Part shown: positions 22,801 to 32,488 of the stretch, in pieces
Layout of the letters: the number at the start of each line of letters is the position of its first letter
Position numbering within the stretch: position 1 is the stretch's first letter
Source of the DNA: Closterium sp. NIES-65
Taxonomy: Eukaryota; Streptophyta; Zygnematophyceae; Desmidiales; Closteriaceae
Assembly (NCBI GenBank): GCA_948144175.1
Contig: CANXME010001984.1
Span: 248,001-312,000, forward strand
DNA length: 64,000 nt
Reading direction: 5' to 3'
Notes under the pieces: model-generated
The model's database searches: none
Seen by the model: only the letters and a program-made list of their open reading frames with translations
Told to the model about the DNA's origin: nothing
Position numbers and translations under genes: made by a program

Positions 22801-25081
22801 AAGCTCAGCACCCCCAGGCTCAGCACCCCCAGTCGCAGCACCCCCAGGCTCAGCACCCCCACTAGTAGCAGCTGCAGGCTCAGCACCCCCAGGCGTAGCA
22901 CCCACACGCTCAGCACCCCCAGAGTCAGCACCCCCAAGCTCAGCACCCTCAGCAGCACCAGAGTCACCAGTAACCTCGACAGGCTCGACTGCGTCTACCT
23001 GGGACACACCTGAAGGGGCAGGACCCTGAGGGGGGAGGGGGTCTACCGGGGGGGGACCTGGTACAAGAAAGAGCGGTGGCGGGGGGAGGGACGGAGTGCG
23101 GTAGGGGAAGAGGCGGTAGTAGGGGACTGACTCGTCAAACGTGACGTCCTGGGAGGACAGAACACGGCGAGAGCTGGGGTGGTAGAACTGCCACCCTGGC
23201 GCGTCAGGGGGGAAGCCAAGGAAGACGCAAGGAGCAGCATGAGGGGACAGCTTGTCCGCAGACAAGTCGCGAACAAACGCCCGAGATCCCCAGACACGGA
23301 ACGCAGACGCATCGCCAACCTTCCCCGTCCACAGCAAAGCTGGGGAGGTCTCCGGCATGGAGACCCTGGGGTGAAGGTTGATCTGATGCGCCGCGTACCG
23401 AACCGCAAACGGCCACAGAGAATGGGGGGCAGCCGCATGCATCATGGACGTACGAGCGACATCCATGACCATGCCAATGCGTCGCTCTGCAATCCCATTT
23501 TGCTGTGGAGAGTCCGGAAGCGTGAAGGTCTGGCGGATGCCTCGTGCACTACAGTAGGCACGCCGAAGGCCAGAGGAGAACTCTCCGCCTCAGTCAGAGT
23601 GCAGACGCAGAACAGGAAAGTCCGAGCCGAAGCTCTGCCTGAGCTGGAGACGAGCTGCGCGGATCCAGTCAATCAACACCTCAGTGACATCACCCTTGTT
23701 GCGCAAGGGGAAGACTGTGGTGTAACGCGAGTAGTCGTCAACCACCAGCAGGAATTAGCGCTCGTGACCCTGTCCACGGACGCGGGCCGGGCCCCACACG
23801 TCCATGTGAAGCGTCTGCAGCGGGGCCTCTGTCGGAGGAAACTGGGAGGAGTGAGGGGCAGCCCGCTGCCGCCCCTCGACACAGGGGACGCAGGTAGGGC
23901 CAGGCCCAGGAGGAAGGGGAGGGAGGGACCGGGGAAGACCAGAGACAAGGACACGGGAGGCCATGCCTCGGAGACGAAGCAGGGAGGGGTGACCAAGGCG
24001 GTGGTGCCAGAGGAGAGTCTTGTGAGACAGGAGGCGACACGAGCAGGGGGCAGACTCAGGACCAGACCTGGAAGCTGCAGCAAACACCTGACCCGACGCA
24101 GCTACCTGACCAGACGCAGTGACTGGAGGAGACGCAGTGGTCAGTGTGTACAGGCTCGACCCCGGCCGACGTGTAAACGTGGCCAGGTGTCGGCCTGTCC
24201 GAGCGTCCGTGCAGTGGGTCACCCGCTGACTCGCAGGAGTGAACTGGTGAACCCCCGCATCGTGTAGGTCAGCACCACTCACCAAGTTCGTAGAGAACGA
24301 GGGGAGGTAAAGACCAGACAGGGTGCCAGAGGGGGCCGCCGGACACGAGAGGACAGTGGAGTAGTGAGCAAGGACAGGACCCCCAGAGGGGTCTGCCAGA
24401 GACACTGCAACTGGCCGGCCAAGCGGCGTGAGTGTGGTGCGGTCTCGAAAGAAGGAGCGAGACGCCCCCGAGTCAAGGGTGAAGGTGTGGGAGGCCGAAG
24501 CCGACGTAGTACCTGAGAGAGCAGACTCACCAGCACCTGAGGGAGCAGACGCACGAGCACCTAGAGTAGCAGCCTCGCTAGCACCTAGAGCAGCAGCCTC
24601 ACCAGTACCTAGAGCAGCAGTCTCAATGCCCGGGCCGGGCGGGAAACACTGGTAACAGTCACCCTCATCACTAATAGTCACAGCATACATGGCAGCAAGA
24701 ATAGCATCAAAGTCAAGGTCAAAGACAGCTACTCCCGCCCTAGAAAGCTCGCCCCAGCGGGGGATCTCAGTGGCCTCCGGGAACTAGTGACGCCAAGCGT
24801 CCATCAGGAGGCCAAAGCAGCGCTGGGTGGAGTGCGCACCCCCGCACTGCTCACCTGCGCGGTCGCCGGGGCGTAGGACGTAGGTGCACGGACCAGTACC
24901 CCCACCCCGCTGGCGTGCAGCGTACCACTCACGGAGCTGCTGAGGGGGGGGGGATGTCACGAGTGCGCTGCTGCTGCTGCCGTTGCTGGCGCTGACCACC
25001 ACCGGAGCCGACCCTCTGCGCAGCGCCACCCCGACCAGCTCCACCTCCACCGTCACCGCCTCCTCCACCGCCGCCACCTCC

Positions 25082-25309
25082 TGTCAAAAATCTAGCAAGG
25101 CTTAGGAGCCATAGCTAGTGAGGTAGGAAGTTGAGTTGGAGTTGGAGGAGAAATGTCGAGAGAAAAGAGGGGTTCACTATAGGTTCAAGGGTACAAATAT
25201 GAGAGAACAAGCAAGAAAGGTGCACCACCAAATAGGAAAACGCTATAACTACAGTAACCAATCCTATAGGCAGTTACATATAGAAAATATTAAATTATAT
25301 TTTCCGACA
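25082..25309 (-). repeat. 3' LTR of the non-autonomous element in D
   Basis: 228 bases, plus-strand TGTCAAAAATC to TTTTCCGACA. Confidence 0.92.
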
Positions 25310-25399
25310 CGCCCCCATAACTGGCTGTAGGAGATGAGTATGCAGTTAGCGCCCTCTGAAGGGGTACATCACGATTGCGCAGGAGGAGAAAAGTGTTTC

Positions 25400-26570
25400 A
25401 ATAATACCACTCCTCTGGCTCCCCCACACCCTCACACCCTCCCACCCTTCCCCCCAGCGGCAGCTGCAGTAGTGGGAACGAAAGGAGGAGGCGGGCTGGC
25501 GCTGGCTGGTCTCCCACTCCATCCCCTCACCCTCCCCCTCCCCCTCCCCTTCCCCCTCCCCCACACACTGCTGCAGGAGCAGCAGAGGGGGGGAAGAGAG
25601 GAGAGGTGGAGGGACGGCTGCTGGGTGGTCTCACACCCGCCACCCCAGTGCCACTCCCCGGGCTCCCCCACACCCTCACACCCTCCCCCCCAGCGGCAGC
25701 TGCAGCAGCGGGAACAAAAGGAGGAGGAGAGGGGGGGGGGGGGGGGGGGCGACGCACGGCCTCCCCGTGCGCCAAAGCAGGCGGCAGAGGGGGCGACGCT
25801 TGCCCCCCCCTTCCAGGTCGCCCCTCCCTGCACCTGTCGAGGTGACCTGAGGGGGCCACGTGTGGCCCCCGAAGGAGCCGCGACGGGTGACGGGAAAAGG
25901 GGGGGGGGGGCGGTGCACGTGCCCCCGGTGTGCCGCGGCTGGCGACGGGGCATGGCCGGGGCGGGGTCGGGGCCGCAAGTGGGCGGGGCCGCAGGTGGCA
26001 TCGGGGCCGAAGTGGGCGACGGGGCCGCAGGTGGCGGGGCGGCAGGTGACGACGGGGATGGGGCTGCAAGGAGGCGACGTGGCCGGGGCCGCAGTTAGGT
26101 GACGAGGCCGGGGCCGCAGGTGGGCGACTGGGCCGGGGCCGTAGTGAGGCGACGGGGCCGGGGCCGCAGGAAGGCGACGGGGCCGGGGCCGCAGGTAGGC
26201 GACGGGGCCGTAGGGCCGCAGGTAGGCAACGGGGCCGTAGGGCCGCATGTAGGCGACGGGGCCGTAGGGCCGCAGGTAGGCGACGGGGCCGGGGCCGCAG
26301 GAAGGCGACGGGGCCGGGGCCACAGGTAGGCGACGGGGCCGTAGGGCCGCAGGTAGGCGACGGGGCCGTAGGGCCGCAGGAAGGCGACGGGGCCGTAGGG
26401 CCGCAGGTAGGCGACGGGGCCGTAGGGCCGCAGGTAGGCAACGGGGCCGCAGGTAGGAGACGGGGCCGTAGGGCCGCAGGTAGGCGACGGGGCCGTTGAA
26501 AGGGCGGCGACGGGACCGCGAAAAGTAGGGCAAGGGGCACGTCACGGGGCGTGCCGAACACAGATTAGCA
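25400..26570. repeat. GC-rich tandem-repeat interior of the non-autonomous element
   Basis: Two parts. A Pro/Gly-coding-like CT/GA-rich stretch at 25400-25900 contains AGCGGCAGCTGCAGCA twice. An array of GGGCCGCAGGTAGGCGACGG-type units of about 20-33 bases lies at 25970-26510. No conserved protein was found on either strand. Confidence 0.75.
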
Positions 26571-26623
26571 GCGGAAGCTGTAGGGTGGGCCCACAGGTCA
26601 GGACCTTGGTAGCTCTGATAGCA

Positions 26624-26851
26624 TGTAAAATATCTAGCAAGGCTTAGGAGCCATAGCTAGTGAGGTAGGAAGTTGAGTTGGAGTTGGAGGAGAAATGTCG
26701 AGAGAAAAGAGGGGTTCACTATAGGTTCAAGGGTACAAATATGAGAGAACAAGCAAGAAAGGTGCACCACCAAATAGGAAAATGCTATAACTACAGTAAC
26801 CAATCCTACAGGCAGTTACATATAGAAAATATTAAATTATATTTTCCGACA
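26624..26851 (-). repeat. 5' LTR of the non-autonomous element in D
   Basis: 228 bases, plus-strand TGTAAAATATC to TTTTCCGACA, next to the primer-binding site. Confidence 0.92.
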
Positions 26852-27864
26852 CCTCCGCCAACTCCGCTCCCACCGCCACCGCCGCCTCCGCCTCCACTGC
26901 CGCCACCGACACCTCCACCCCCGCCACCACCCCCACCGCCACCCCCACCCCCTCCACCGCCTCCACCGCCTCCTCCACCGCCCACGCTAGCTCCTCCAGC
27001 GCCCCTGCCCCCCTTGCCCTTGCCAGGGCAGCGTCTCCTGCTAGGGGTAGACGCCGCACCGACCGACTCAAGCCCAACGAGGTCAGCCGCAGCAGCAGAG
27101 GCAACAGAGGGCAAAAGGGGGGAGGGGGAACACCCCTCAAAGATGGGGGTGCGAGGGTCACCACGAGAGGCTCCTACAGCTACTATGCTCTTCTCTTCTG
27201 CTAGGAGGGCCTTCTCGAGGAGGTCAACGGTGAGAGTGGTGGGGCAAACTGAGAGGAAGTGGTCCCTGACTACGCGAAGGGAGTCAGGGAGCCGGGTGAC
27301 TATGTAGTAGAGGGTGATGTACATGGGGGGGGGGGGTTCTTGGCGCAGAACTCAGCAGGAAGCGCAGCGCGGTAGCGAGTGTCACTAGTGCGGAGGTGCG
27401 TAATCAGGTCAGCGACTGTGGGAAAGGCAGCAAGGTCAGGGAAGAGGTACGGTAGCATGAGGCGGCTCAGTGCAGCAGTGGCAGGGGAGGAGTAGCGTGC
27501 AACTACAGCCTCGTACAAGGTCTGAGCACTCTTGTACTGACTAAAGTGCGCACGCTCAGAGGTAGGCAGGTGGCGACGCACAGCAAGACGTGCAACAGCA
27601 TCGCGTGTGGCCCACTGTGAGCGAACAGTGGCGTCGGCATCAGCAGCAGGGGCAGGGGAGGCACCAGAGGTGAGGTCAAAGAGGGAGAGACCGTCTGCCC
27701 TATCGCACTGTAGGAAAAGCTGCAGGTCATCTACCCAGACGTCATGTTCAATGGCCCGACCCTCAGCGTCAAAACTGAGGACACTAGGGGTAGCCATGAC
27801 AGCAGTAGACTAGCAGCACGAACAGTAGGGTAAGGGCAGTGCACTGACAGAGGCGCTGCTCTTA

Positions 27865-28780
27865 CCGGACAGGGCGGCTCGGGCGGCTCGGCGGCTCGGC
27901 AATTGGGCGGCTCGGCGACTGGGCGGCTCGGCGGCTCGGCTCGGGCGGCTCGACTGTTCGGCGGCTCGGCTGCTGGGCGGCTCGGCTGCTCGGCGGCTCG
28001 GCTGCTGGGCGGCTCGGCGGCTCGGCGGCTCGGCTGCTGCGCGGCTCGGCGGCTCGGCTGTTGGGCAGCTCGGCTGCTCGGCGGCTCGGCTGCTGGGCGG
28101 CTCGGCGGCTCGGCGGCTCGGCTGCTGGGCGGCTCGGCGGCTCGGCTGCTCGGCGGCTCGGCTGCTGGGCGGCTCGGCTGCTGGGCGGCTGTGCCGCTAA
28201 GGAAGGCGGGGCCGCGAAGGGCGGCGGGGCCGCTGAAGTGGGCGGCGACGGGGCCGCAGAGGAGGCGGCGGGGCCGCTGAAGGAACGGCGTCGAGGCCGC
28301 TGCAGGGGTGGCGACGGGGCCGCTGAAGAAGGCGGCGGGGCCGCTGAAAGGGCGGCGACGGGCCGTAAGAGGAGGGCGGCGACGGGGCCGCTGTAAGGGC
28401 GGCGACGGGGCCGCTGTAAGGGCGGCGACGGGGTCGCTGTAAGGGCGGCGACGGGCCGTAAGGGGAGGGCAGCGACGGGGCCTCTGCAAGGGCAGCGACG
28501 GGGCCGCTGTAAGGGCGGCGACGGGGCCGCAGGTGAAAGGGCGGCGACGGGCCACAGGGGGAGGGCGGCGACGGGCCGTTGAGGGCGGTACGACGGGGCC
28601 GCAAAAGGGGCGGCACGACGGGGCCACGAAGGGGCGGCGCGACGCGGCCGCGAAGGGCGGCGTGACGGAACCGCTAAGGGCGGCGCGACGGGCCGCTAAA
28701 GGCGACGCGACGGGGCCGCTAGGGAAGGCGCGACCCTAAGCGCGCTTCGGGCAGGGGCGGGACACGCCCCCGGCAGGAAA
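27865..28780 (-). repeat. GC-rich tandem-repeat leader of copia D
   Basis: Two arrays. Nearest gag (27870-28195) are GGCTCGGCGGCTCGGCTGC units. Nearest the primer-binding site (28200-28735) are GGGCGGCGACGGGGCCGCTG units. A GTAAG donor-like site (27865-27861) separates the leader from gag. Confidence 0.8.
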
Positions 28781-28835
28781 AAAAAAGTCGGTGGGCCCTA
28801 GGAACAGTTCCCACTAGGGAACCTGCTCGATACCA

Positions 28836-28965
28836 TGAGAAAAGAGAACGAGAATGGTTGGACTAAGAAAGAGTTGGGTACAAGTACTAACCCTAATTGG
28901 GTTGTACCCCTTATGGGCTACCCCACTACAGCCTACACTAATGTATAAGCTATAATGTTCTGACA
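28836..28965 (-). repeat. 5' LTR of copia D
   Basis: 130 bases, essentially identical to the left copy. Satellite resumes immediately after the TSD. Confidence 0.93.
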
Positions 28966-30864
28966 AAAAGCATTCAGCAACCTGATTCTTATTGCATATT
29001 CCAGTGGCCCTTGTTCAAATACACCTGTTAGAGCCTTTTCGGGCTGGTTCTTGCGCTGAGAAAAGTTCGGCGCCTAAGATTTCGACCGTTTTTGCCGACA
29101 AACGATCAGAGAGCGCATGAATCCCTATAGGCGTAGGAAACAGCATTCAGCAACCTGATTCTTATTGCATATTCGAGTAGCCCATGTTCAAATACACCTA
29201 TCAGAACCTTTTCGGCCTGGTTCTTGTGCAACGAAAAGTTTGGCACCTAAAAATACGGCCCTTTTTTGCGACAAATGCCCACAGAGCGCATGAATCCATC
29301 TAGGCGTAGGGAAAAGCATTCGGCAACCTGATTCTTATTGCATATTCCAGTGGACCTTGTTCAAATACACCTATTAGAGCCTTTTCGGCCTGGTTCTTGC
29401 GCAAAGAATAATTTGGCGCCTAAGATTTCGGCCGTTTTTGCCGACAAACGTTTAGAGAGCGCACAAATCCCTATAGAAGTAGGAAAAAAGCATTCAGAAA
29501 CCTGTTTCTTATTGCATATTCAAGTGGCCCATGTTCAAATACATCTATTAGAGCCTTTTCGGCCTGGTTCTTGTACAAAGAAAAGTTCGGCGCCAAAGAT
29601 TTCGGAAGTTTTTGCCGACAAACGCTCAGAGAGCGCATGAATGCCTATAGGCCTAGGAAAAAGCATTCAACAGCCTGATTCTTATTGCATATTCCAGTGG
29701 CCCTTGTTCAAATACACATATTAGAGCCTTTTCGGCCTGGTTCTTGCACTGAGAAAAGTTCGGCGCCTAAGATTTCGGCCGTTTTTGCCGACAAATGCTC
29801 AGAGAGCGCATGAATCCCTGTATGCGTTGGAAAAAGCTTTCAGCAACCTAATTCTTATTGCATATTTCAGTAGCCCTTGTTCAAATACACTTATCATAGC
29901 CTTTTTGGCCTGGTTCTTGTACAAAGAAAAGTTCGGCGCCTAAACATTCGGCCGTTTTTTTACGACAAATGGCCACAGAGCGCATGAATCTATATAGGCG
30001 TAGGGAAAGGCATTCAGCAACCTGATTCTTATTGCATATTCCAGTGGCCCTTGTTCAAATACTCCTATTAGAGCCTTTTCGGCCTGGTTCTTGCGCAAAG
30101 AAAAGTTCGGCGCCTAAGATTTCGGCTCTTTTTGCCGACAAATGCTCAGAGAGCGCATGAATCCATATCGGCCAAGGAAAAAGCATTCATCAACCTGATT
30201 CTTATTGCATATTCGAGTAGCCCATGTTCAAATACACCTATCAGAGCCTTTTTGGCCTGGTTCTTGTGCAAAGAAAAGTTCGGCAATTTTGCCCATTTTT
30301 GCCGACAAACGCTCAGAGAGCGCATGAAACCCTAGGCGTAGGGAAAAGCATTCAACAACCTGGTTGTTATTGCATATTCGATTGTCCCATGTTCAAATAC
30401 ACCTATTAGAGCCTTTTCGGCCTGGTTCTTGCACCAAGAAAAGTTTGGCGCCTATGATTTCAGTCGTATGCCGACAAATGCTCAGAGAGCGCATGAGTCC
30501 CAAAAGGCGTAGGGAAAAGCATTCAACAACCTGATTGTTATTTCATTTTTGAGTGGCCCATGTTCAAATACACCTATTAGAGCTTTTTCGGCCTGGTTCT
30601 TGCGCAAAGAAAAGTTCGGCGCCTATGATTTCGGTCGTTTTTGCCGACAAACGCTCAGAGAATGCATGAATTCCTATAGGCGTAGGGAAAAGCATTCAAC
30701 AACCTGATTGTTATTGCATATTCGATTGTCCCATGTTCAAATACACCTAGTAGAGCCTTTTTCAGCCTGGTTCTTGGGCCAAGAAAAATTATGTGCCTAT
30801 GATTTCGGCCGTTTTTGCCGACAAACACTCAAAGAGCACATTAAACCCTATAGGCGTAAGGAAA
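28966..30864. repeat. 173-bp satellite, block 4 (about 11 monomers, main array)
   Basis: GCATTC landmarks at 28970, 29143, 29316, 29490, 29663, 29836, 30010, 30183, 30348, 30519 and 30692 give spacings of 173 or 174 bases, with two shorter ones (165 and 171). Monomers diverge noticeably from each other, so this is not a freshly homogenised array. The length is in the mononucleosome range typical of plant centromeric satellites. Confidence 0.95.
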
Positions 30865-31003
30865 TGTCAGAGGTCCACTGGTGATCCCCGATCGATCCTA
30901 GGGAAGGGTTACAGGCACGATTGCCTGGGGGGTTATGGGCGCACTGACCCGCTACTGAAAAAAGCCCTTTTATCCCAATGGTCTAGTGGTTGGGATTCTA
31001 AGA
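30865..31003 (+). repeat. Left terminal repeat of the miniature element
   Basis: Begins TGTCAGAGGTCCACTGG and ends GGGATTCTAAGA. Its last 25 bases contain the box A. Confidence 0.85.
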
Positions 31004-31046
31004 TGGTATCCAGAGCGAAGGTCTCGGGTTCGAATCCCGGTGTATG
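30972..31046 (+). ncRNA. tRNA-like sequence within the miniature element
   Basis: A box A segment very close to tRNA-Glu-type D arms (TGGTCTAGTGGTTGGGATTC) and a T arm that folds as TCGGG-TTCGAAT-CCCGG. The would-be acceptor strands do not pair and no clear anticodon arm forms, so it is not a functional tRNA. Confidence 0.6.
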
Positions 31047-31073
31047 CACTTCGGGCATCCCAGTGCGGGGGGG

Positions 31074-31212
31074 TGTCAGAGGTCCACTGGTGATCCCCGA
31101 TCGATCCTAGGGAAGGGTTACAGGCACGATTGCCTGGGGGGTTATGGGCGCACTGACCCGCTACTGAAAAAAACCCTTTTATCCCAATGGTCTAGTGGTT
31201 GGGATTCTGAGA
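31074..31212 (+). repeat. Right terminal repeat of the miniature element
   Basis: Near-identical copy of the left repeat, ending GGGATTCTGAGA. The satellite resumes in register right after it. Confidence 0.85.
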
Positions 31213-31373
31213 GGAAAAGCATTCAAGAACCTGATTCTTATTGCATATTCGAGTGGCCCATGCTCAAATACACCTATTCGAGCCTTTTTGGCCTGGTTCT
31301 TGCGCAAAGAAAGTTCGCCGCCTAAGAATTCGGCCGTTTTTGCCGACAAAAGTTCAGAGAGCGCATGAATCCA
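31213..31373. repeat. 173-bp satellite, block 5 (1 monomer)
   Basis: The continuation of the main array after the miniature element. It ends at GCATGAATCC, ten bases before the first LTR of copia A. Confidence 0.88.
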
Positions 31374-31383
31374 CTGTCAACGG

Positions 31384-31514
31384 TGTCAGAACATATAACT
31401 TGTGCTTATTGTGTAGGCTATAGTGGGGTAGCCCACAAGGGGTACAACCCAATTAGGGTTAGTACTTGTACTCAGTTCATTCATAGTTCATTCATTCTCG
31501 TTCTCATTTTCTCA
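31384..31514 (+). repeat. 5' LTR of copia A
   Basis: TGTCAGAACATATAAC to ATTTTCTCA, directly followed by the primer-binding site. Confidence 0.94.
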
Positions 31515-31559
31515 TGGTATCGAGCAGGTTTCCTCGTGGGAACTGTTCCTAGGGCCCAC

Positions 31560-32420
31560 CGATCCTCCCTTTTTTTACTGCCCGGGGCGCGTCCTGCCCT
31601 TGCCCGAAGCGCGCCTAGGGTCACGCCCTTCCTAGCGGCCGTCGCGTCGCCCTTAGCGGCCCGTCGCGTCGCCCTTAGCGGCCCATCGCGCCGCCCTTAC
31701 GTCCGCGTCGCGCAGCCCTAACGGCCGCGTCGCGCCGCCCTTTCACAAGCGGCCCGTCGCCGCCCTTCTCCTGCGGCCCGCCGCCCTCAACTGCGGCCCC
31801 GCCGCCCTTCTCTGCGGCCCCGCCGCCCTCTGCTGCGGCCCCGCCTCTCTCACCTGCGGCCCCGCCGCTTTCACCTGCGGCCCCGCCGCCCTCAACTACA
31901 GCGGCCCCGCCGCCCTCACCTGCGGCTCCGCCGCCCTCAACTGCGGCCTCGCCGCCCTCAACTGCTGCGGCCCCGCCGCCCTCAGCTGCTGCGGCCCCGC
32001 CGCCCTTCTCTGAGGCCCCGCCGCCCTCTGCTGCGGCCCCGCCGCCCTCACCTGCGGCCCCGCCACTTTCACCTACGGCCCCGCCCCTCTCGTTGGCGGC
32101 CCCGCCGCCCTCACCTGCGGCCCCGTCACCTGCTGCAGCGCAGCCCACCGCCCGGGCTTCCTGACCCGTCCCACCCAGCCGAGCAGCCGACCGCCGCGCC
32201 GCCCTGCAGCAGCACCGTCGAGCCGCCCAGGCAACCGAGCAGCCGGACAGCCGGCCGCCGAGCCGCCCAGCAGCCGAGCAGCCGAGCCGCCCTGCAGCCG
32301 AGCCGCCCAGCAGCCGAGCAGCCGAGCCGCCCAGCAGCCAAGCCGCCCAGCAGCCGAGCAGCCGAGCCGCCCTGCAGCCGAGCCGCCCAACAGCCGAGCC
32401 GCCCGAGCTGCCCTGTCCGG
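31560..32420 (+). repeat. GC-rich tandem-repeat leader of copia A
   Basis: Two arrays in the same order as in copia D. CGTCGCGCCGCCCTTA and CACCTGCGGCCCCGCCGCC units come first, then CCGAGCAGCCGAGCCGCC units (about 32175-32410) next to a GTGAG donor-like site at 32420. Confidence 0.8.
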
Positions 32421-32488
32421 TGAGCACAGTGCCTCCTTTTTGCTACACTGCCCTCACCCTACTGTTGCACTGCTAGTCTACTGTGGTC

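Larger units (their letters stand above)
25082..26851 (-). mobile_element. Non-autonomous LTR element nested in copia D
   Basis: 1770 bases bounded by 228-bp LTRs (25082-25309 and 26624-26851), about four differences by eye, with an exact TSD CCTCC (25077-25081 and 26852-26856). The primer-binding site is TGCTATCAGAGCT (reverse complement of 26611-26623). The polypurine tract (reverse complement of CGCCCCCATAA) adjoins the left LTR. The interior is GC-rich repeat DNA with no gag or pol, so it must move using another element's proteins. It interrupts the Gly-rich coding stretch of copia D and is therefore younger than D. Confidence 0.93.
20060..27797 (-). pseudogene. gag-pol coding region of copia D (broken, split by a nested element)
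   Basis: Gag Met at 27797. Cys/His finger at 24888-24817; protease LDSGASRSFF at about 24478-24448; integrase HHCC zinc region about 24030-23870; catalytic LHSD near 23600; QNGIAERR near 23490; GAEPG repeat linker 22960-22730; RT YVDD about 21044-21033; RNase H to 20060. This is the usual copia order, with integrase before RT. Several breaks. Confidence 0.85.
19712..28965 (-). mobile_element. Ty1/copia retrotransposon D (broken; hosts a nested element)
   Basis: Bounded by 130-bp LTRs (19712-19841 and 28836-28965) that differ at about one position by eye, and by an exact 5-bp TSD, AAAAG (19707-19711 and 28966-28970). The primer-binding site TGGTATCGAGCAGG (reverse complement) is at 28822-28835 and the polypurine tract lies beside the left LTR. 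It contains a complete small LTR element (25082-26851) in its gag Gly-rich region. The copy is broken, with several breaks besides the insertion, but the LTRs indicate a recent arrival. It sits inside one satellite monomer. Confidence 0.95.
30865..31212 (+). mobile_element. Miniature terminal-repeat element (TRIM-like) with tRNA-like pol III boxes
   Basis: 348 bases bounded by direct repeats of 139 bases (30865-31003 and 31074-31212; about two differences) and flanked by the 5-bp repeat GGAAA (30860-30864 and 31213-31217). TGGTATCCAGAGC starts immediately after the left repeat, like a primer-binding site, and GCGGGGGGG immediately precedes the right repeat, like a polypurine tract. The 70-bp interior has no coding capacity. 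A box A (TGGTCTAGTGG, 30979) lies at the end of the repeat and a box B (GGTTCGAATCC, about 31027) in the interior, at roughly tRNA spacing. The repeats start with TG but end in GA rather than CA. A dimeric tRNA-derived SINE is the alternative reading. Confidence 0.75.

Noticed and set aside
28966-30864. Regular repeats as a possible CRISPR array
   Set aside because: The whole 173-bp unit repeats with no unique spacers, there are no cas genes, and the DNA is eukaryotic.
30979-31045. A second functional tRNA gene (Glu-like)
   Set aside because: Box A and box B are good but the acceptor strands do not pair and the anticodon arm is absent. It belongs to the miniature element.
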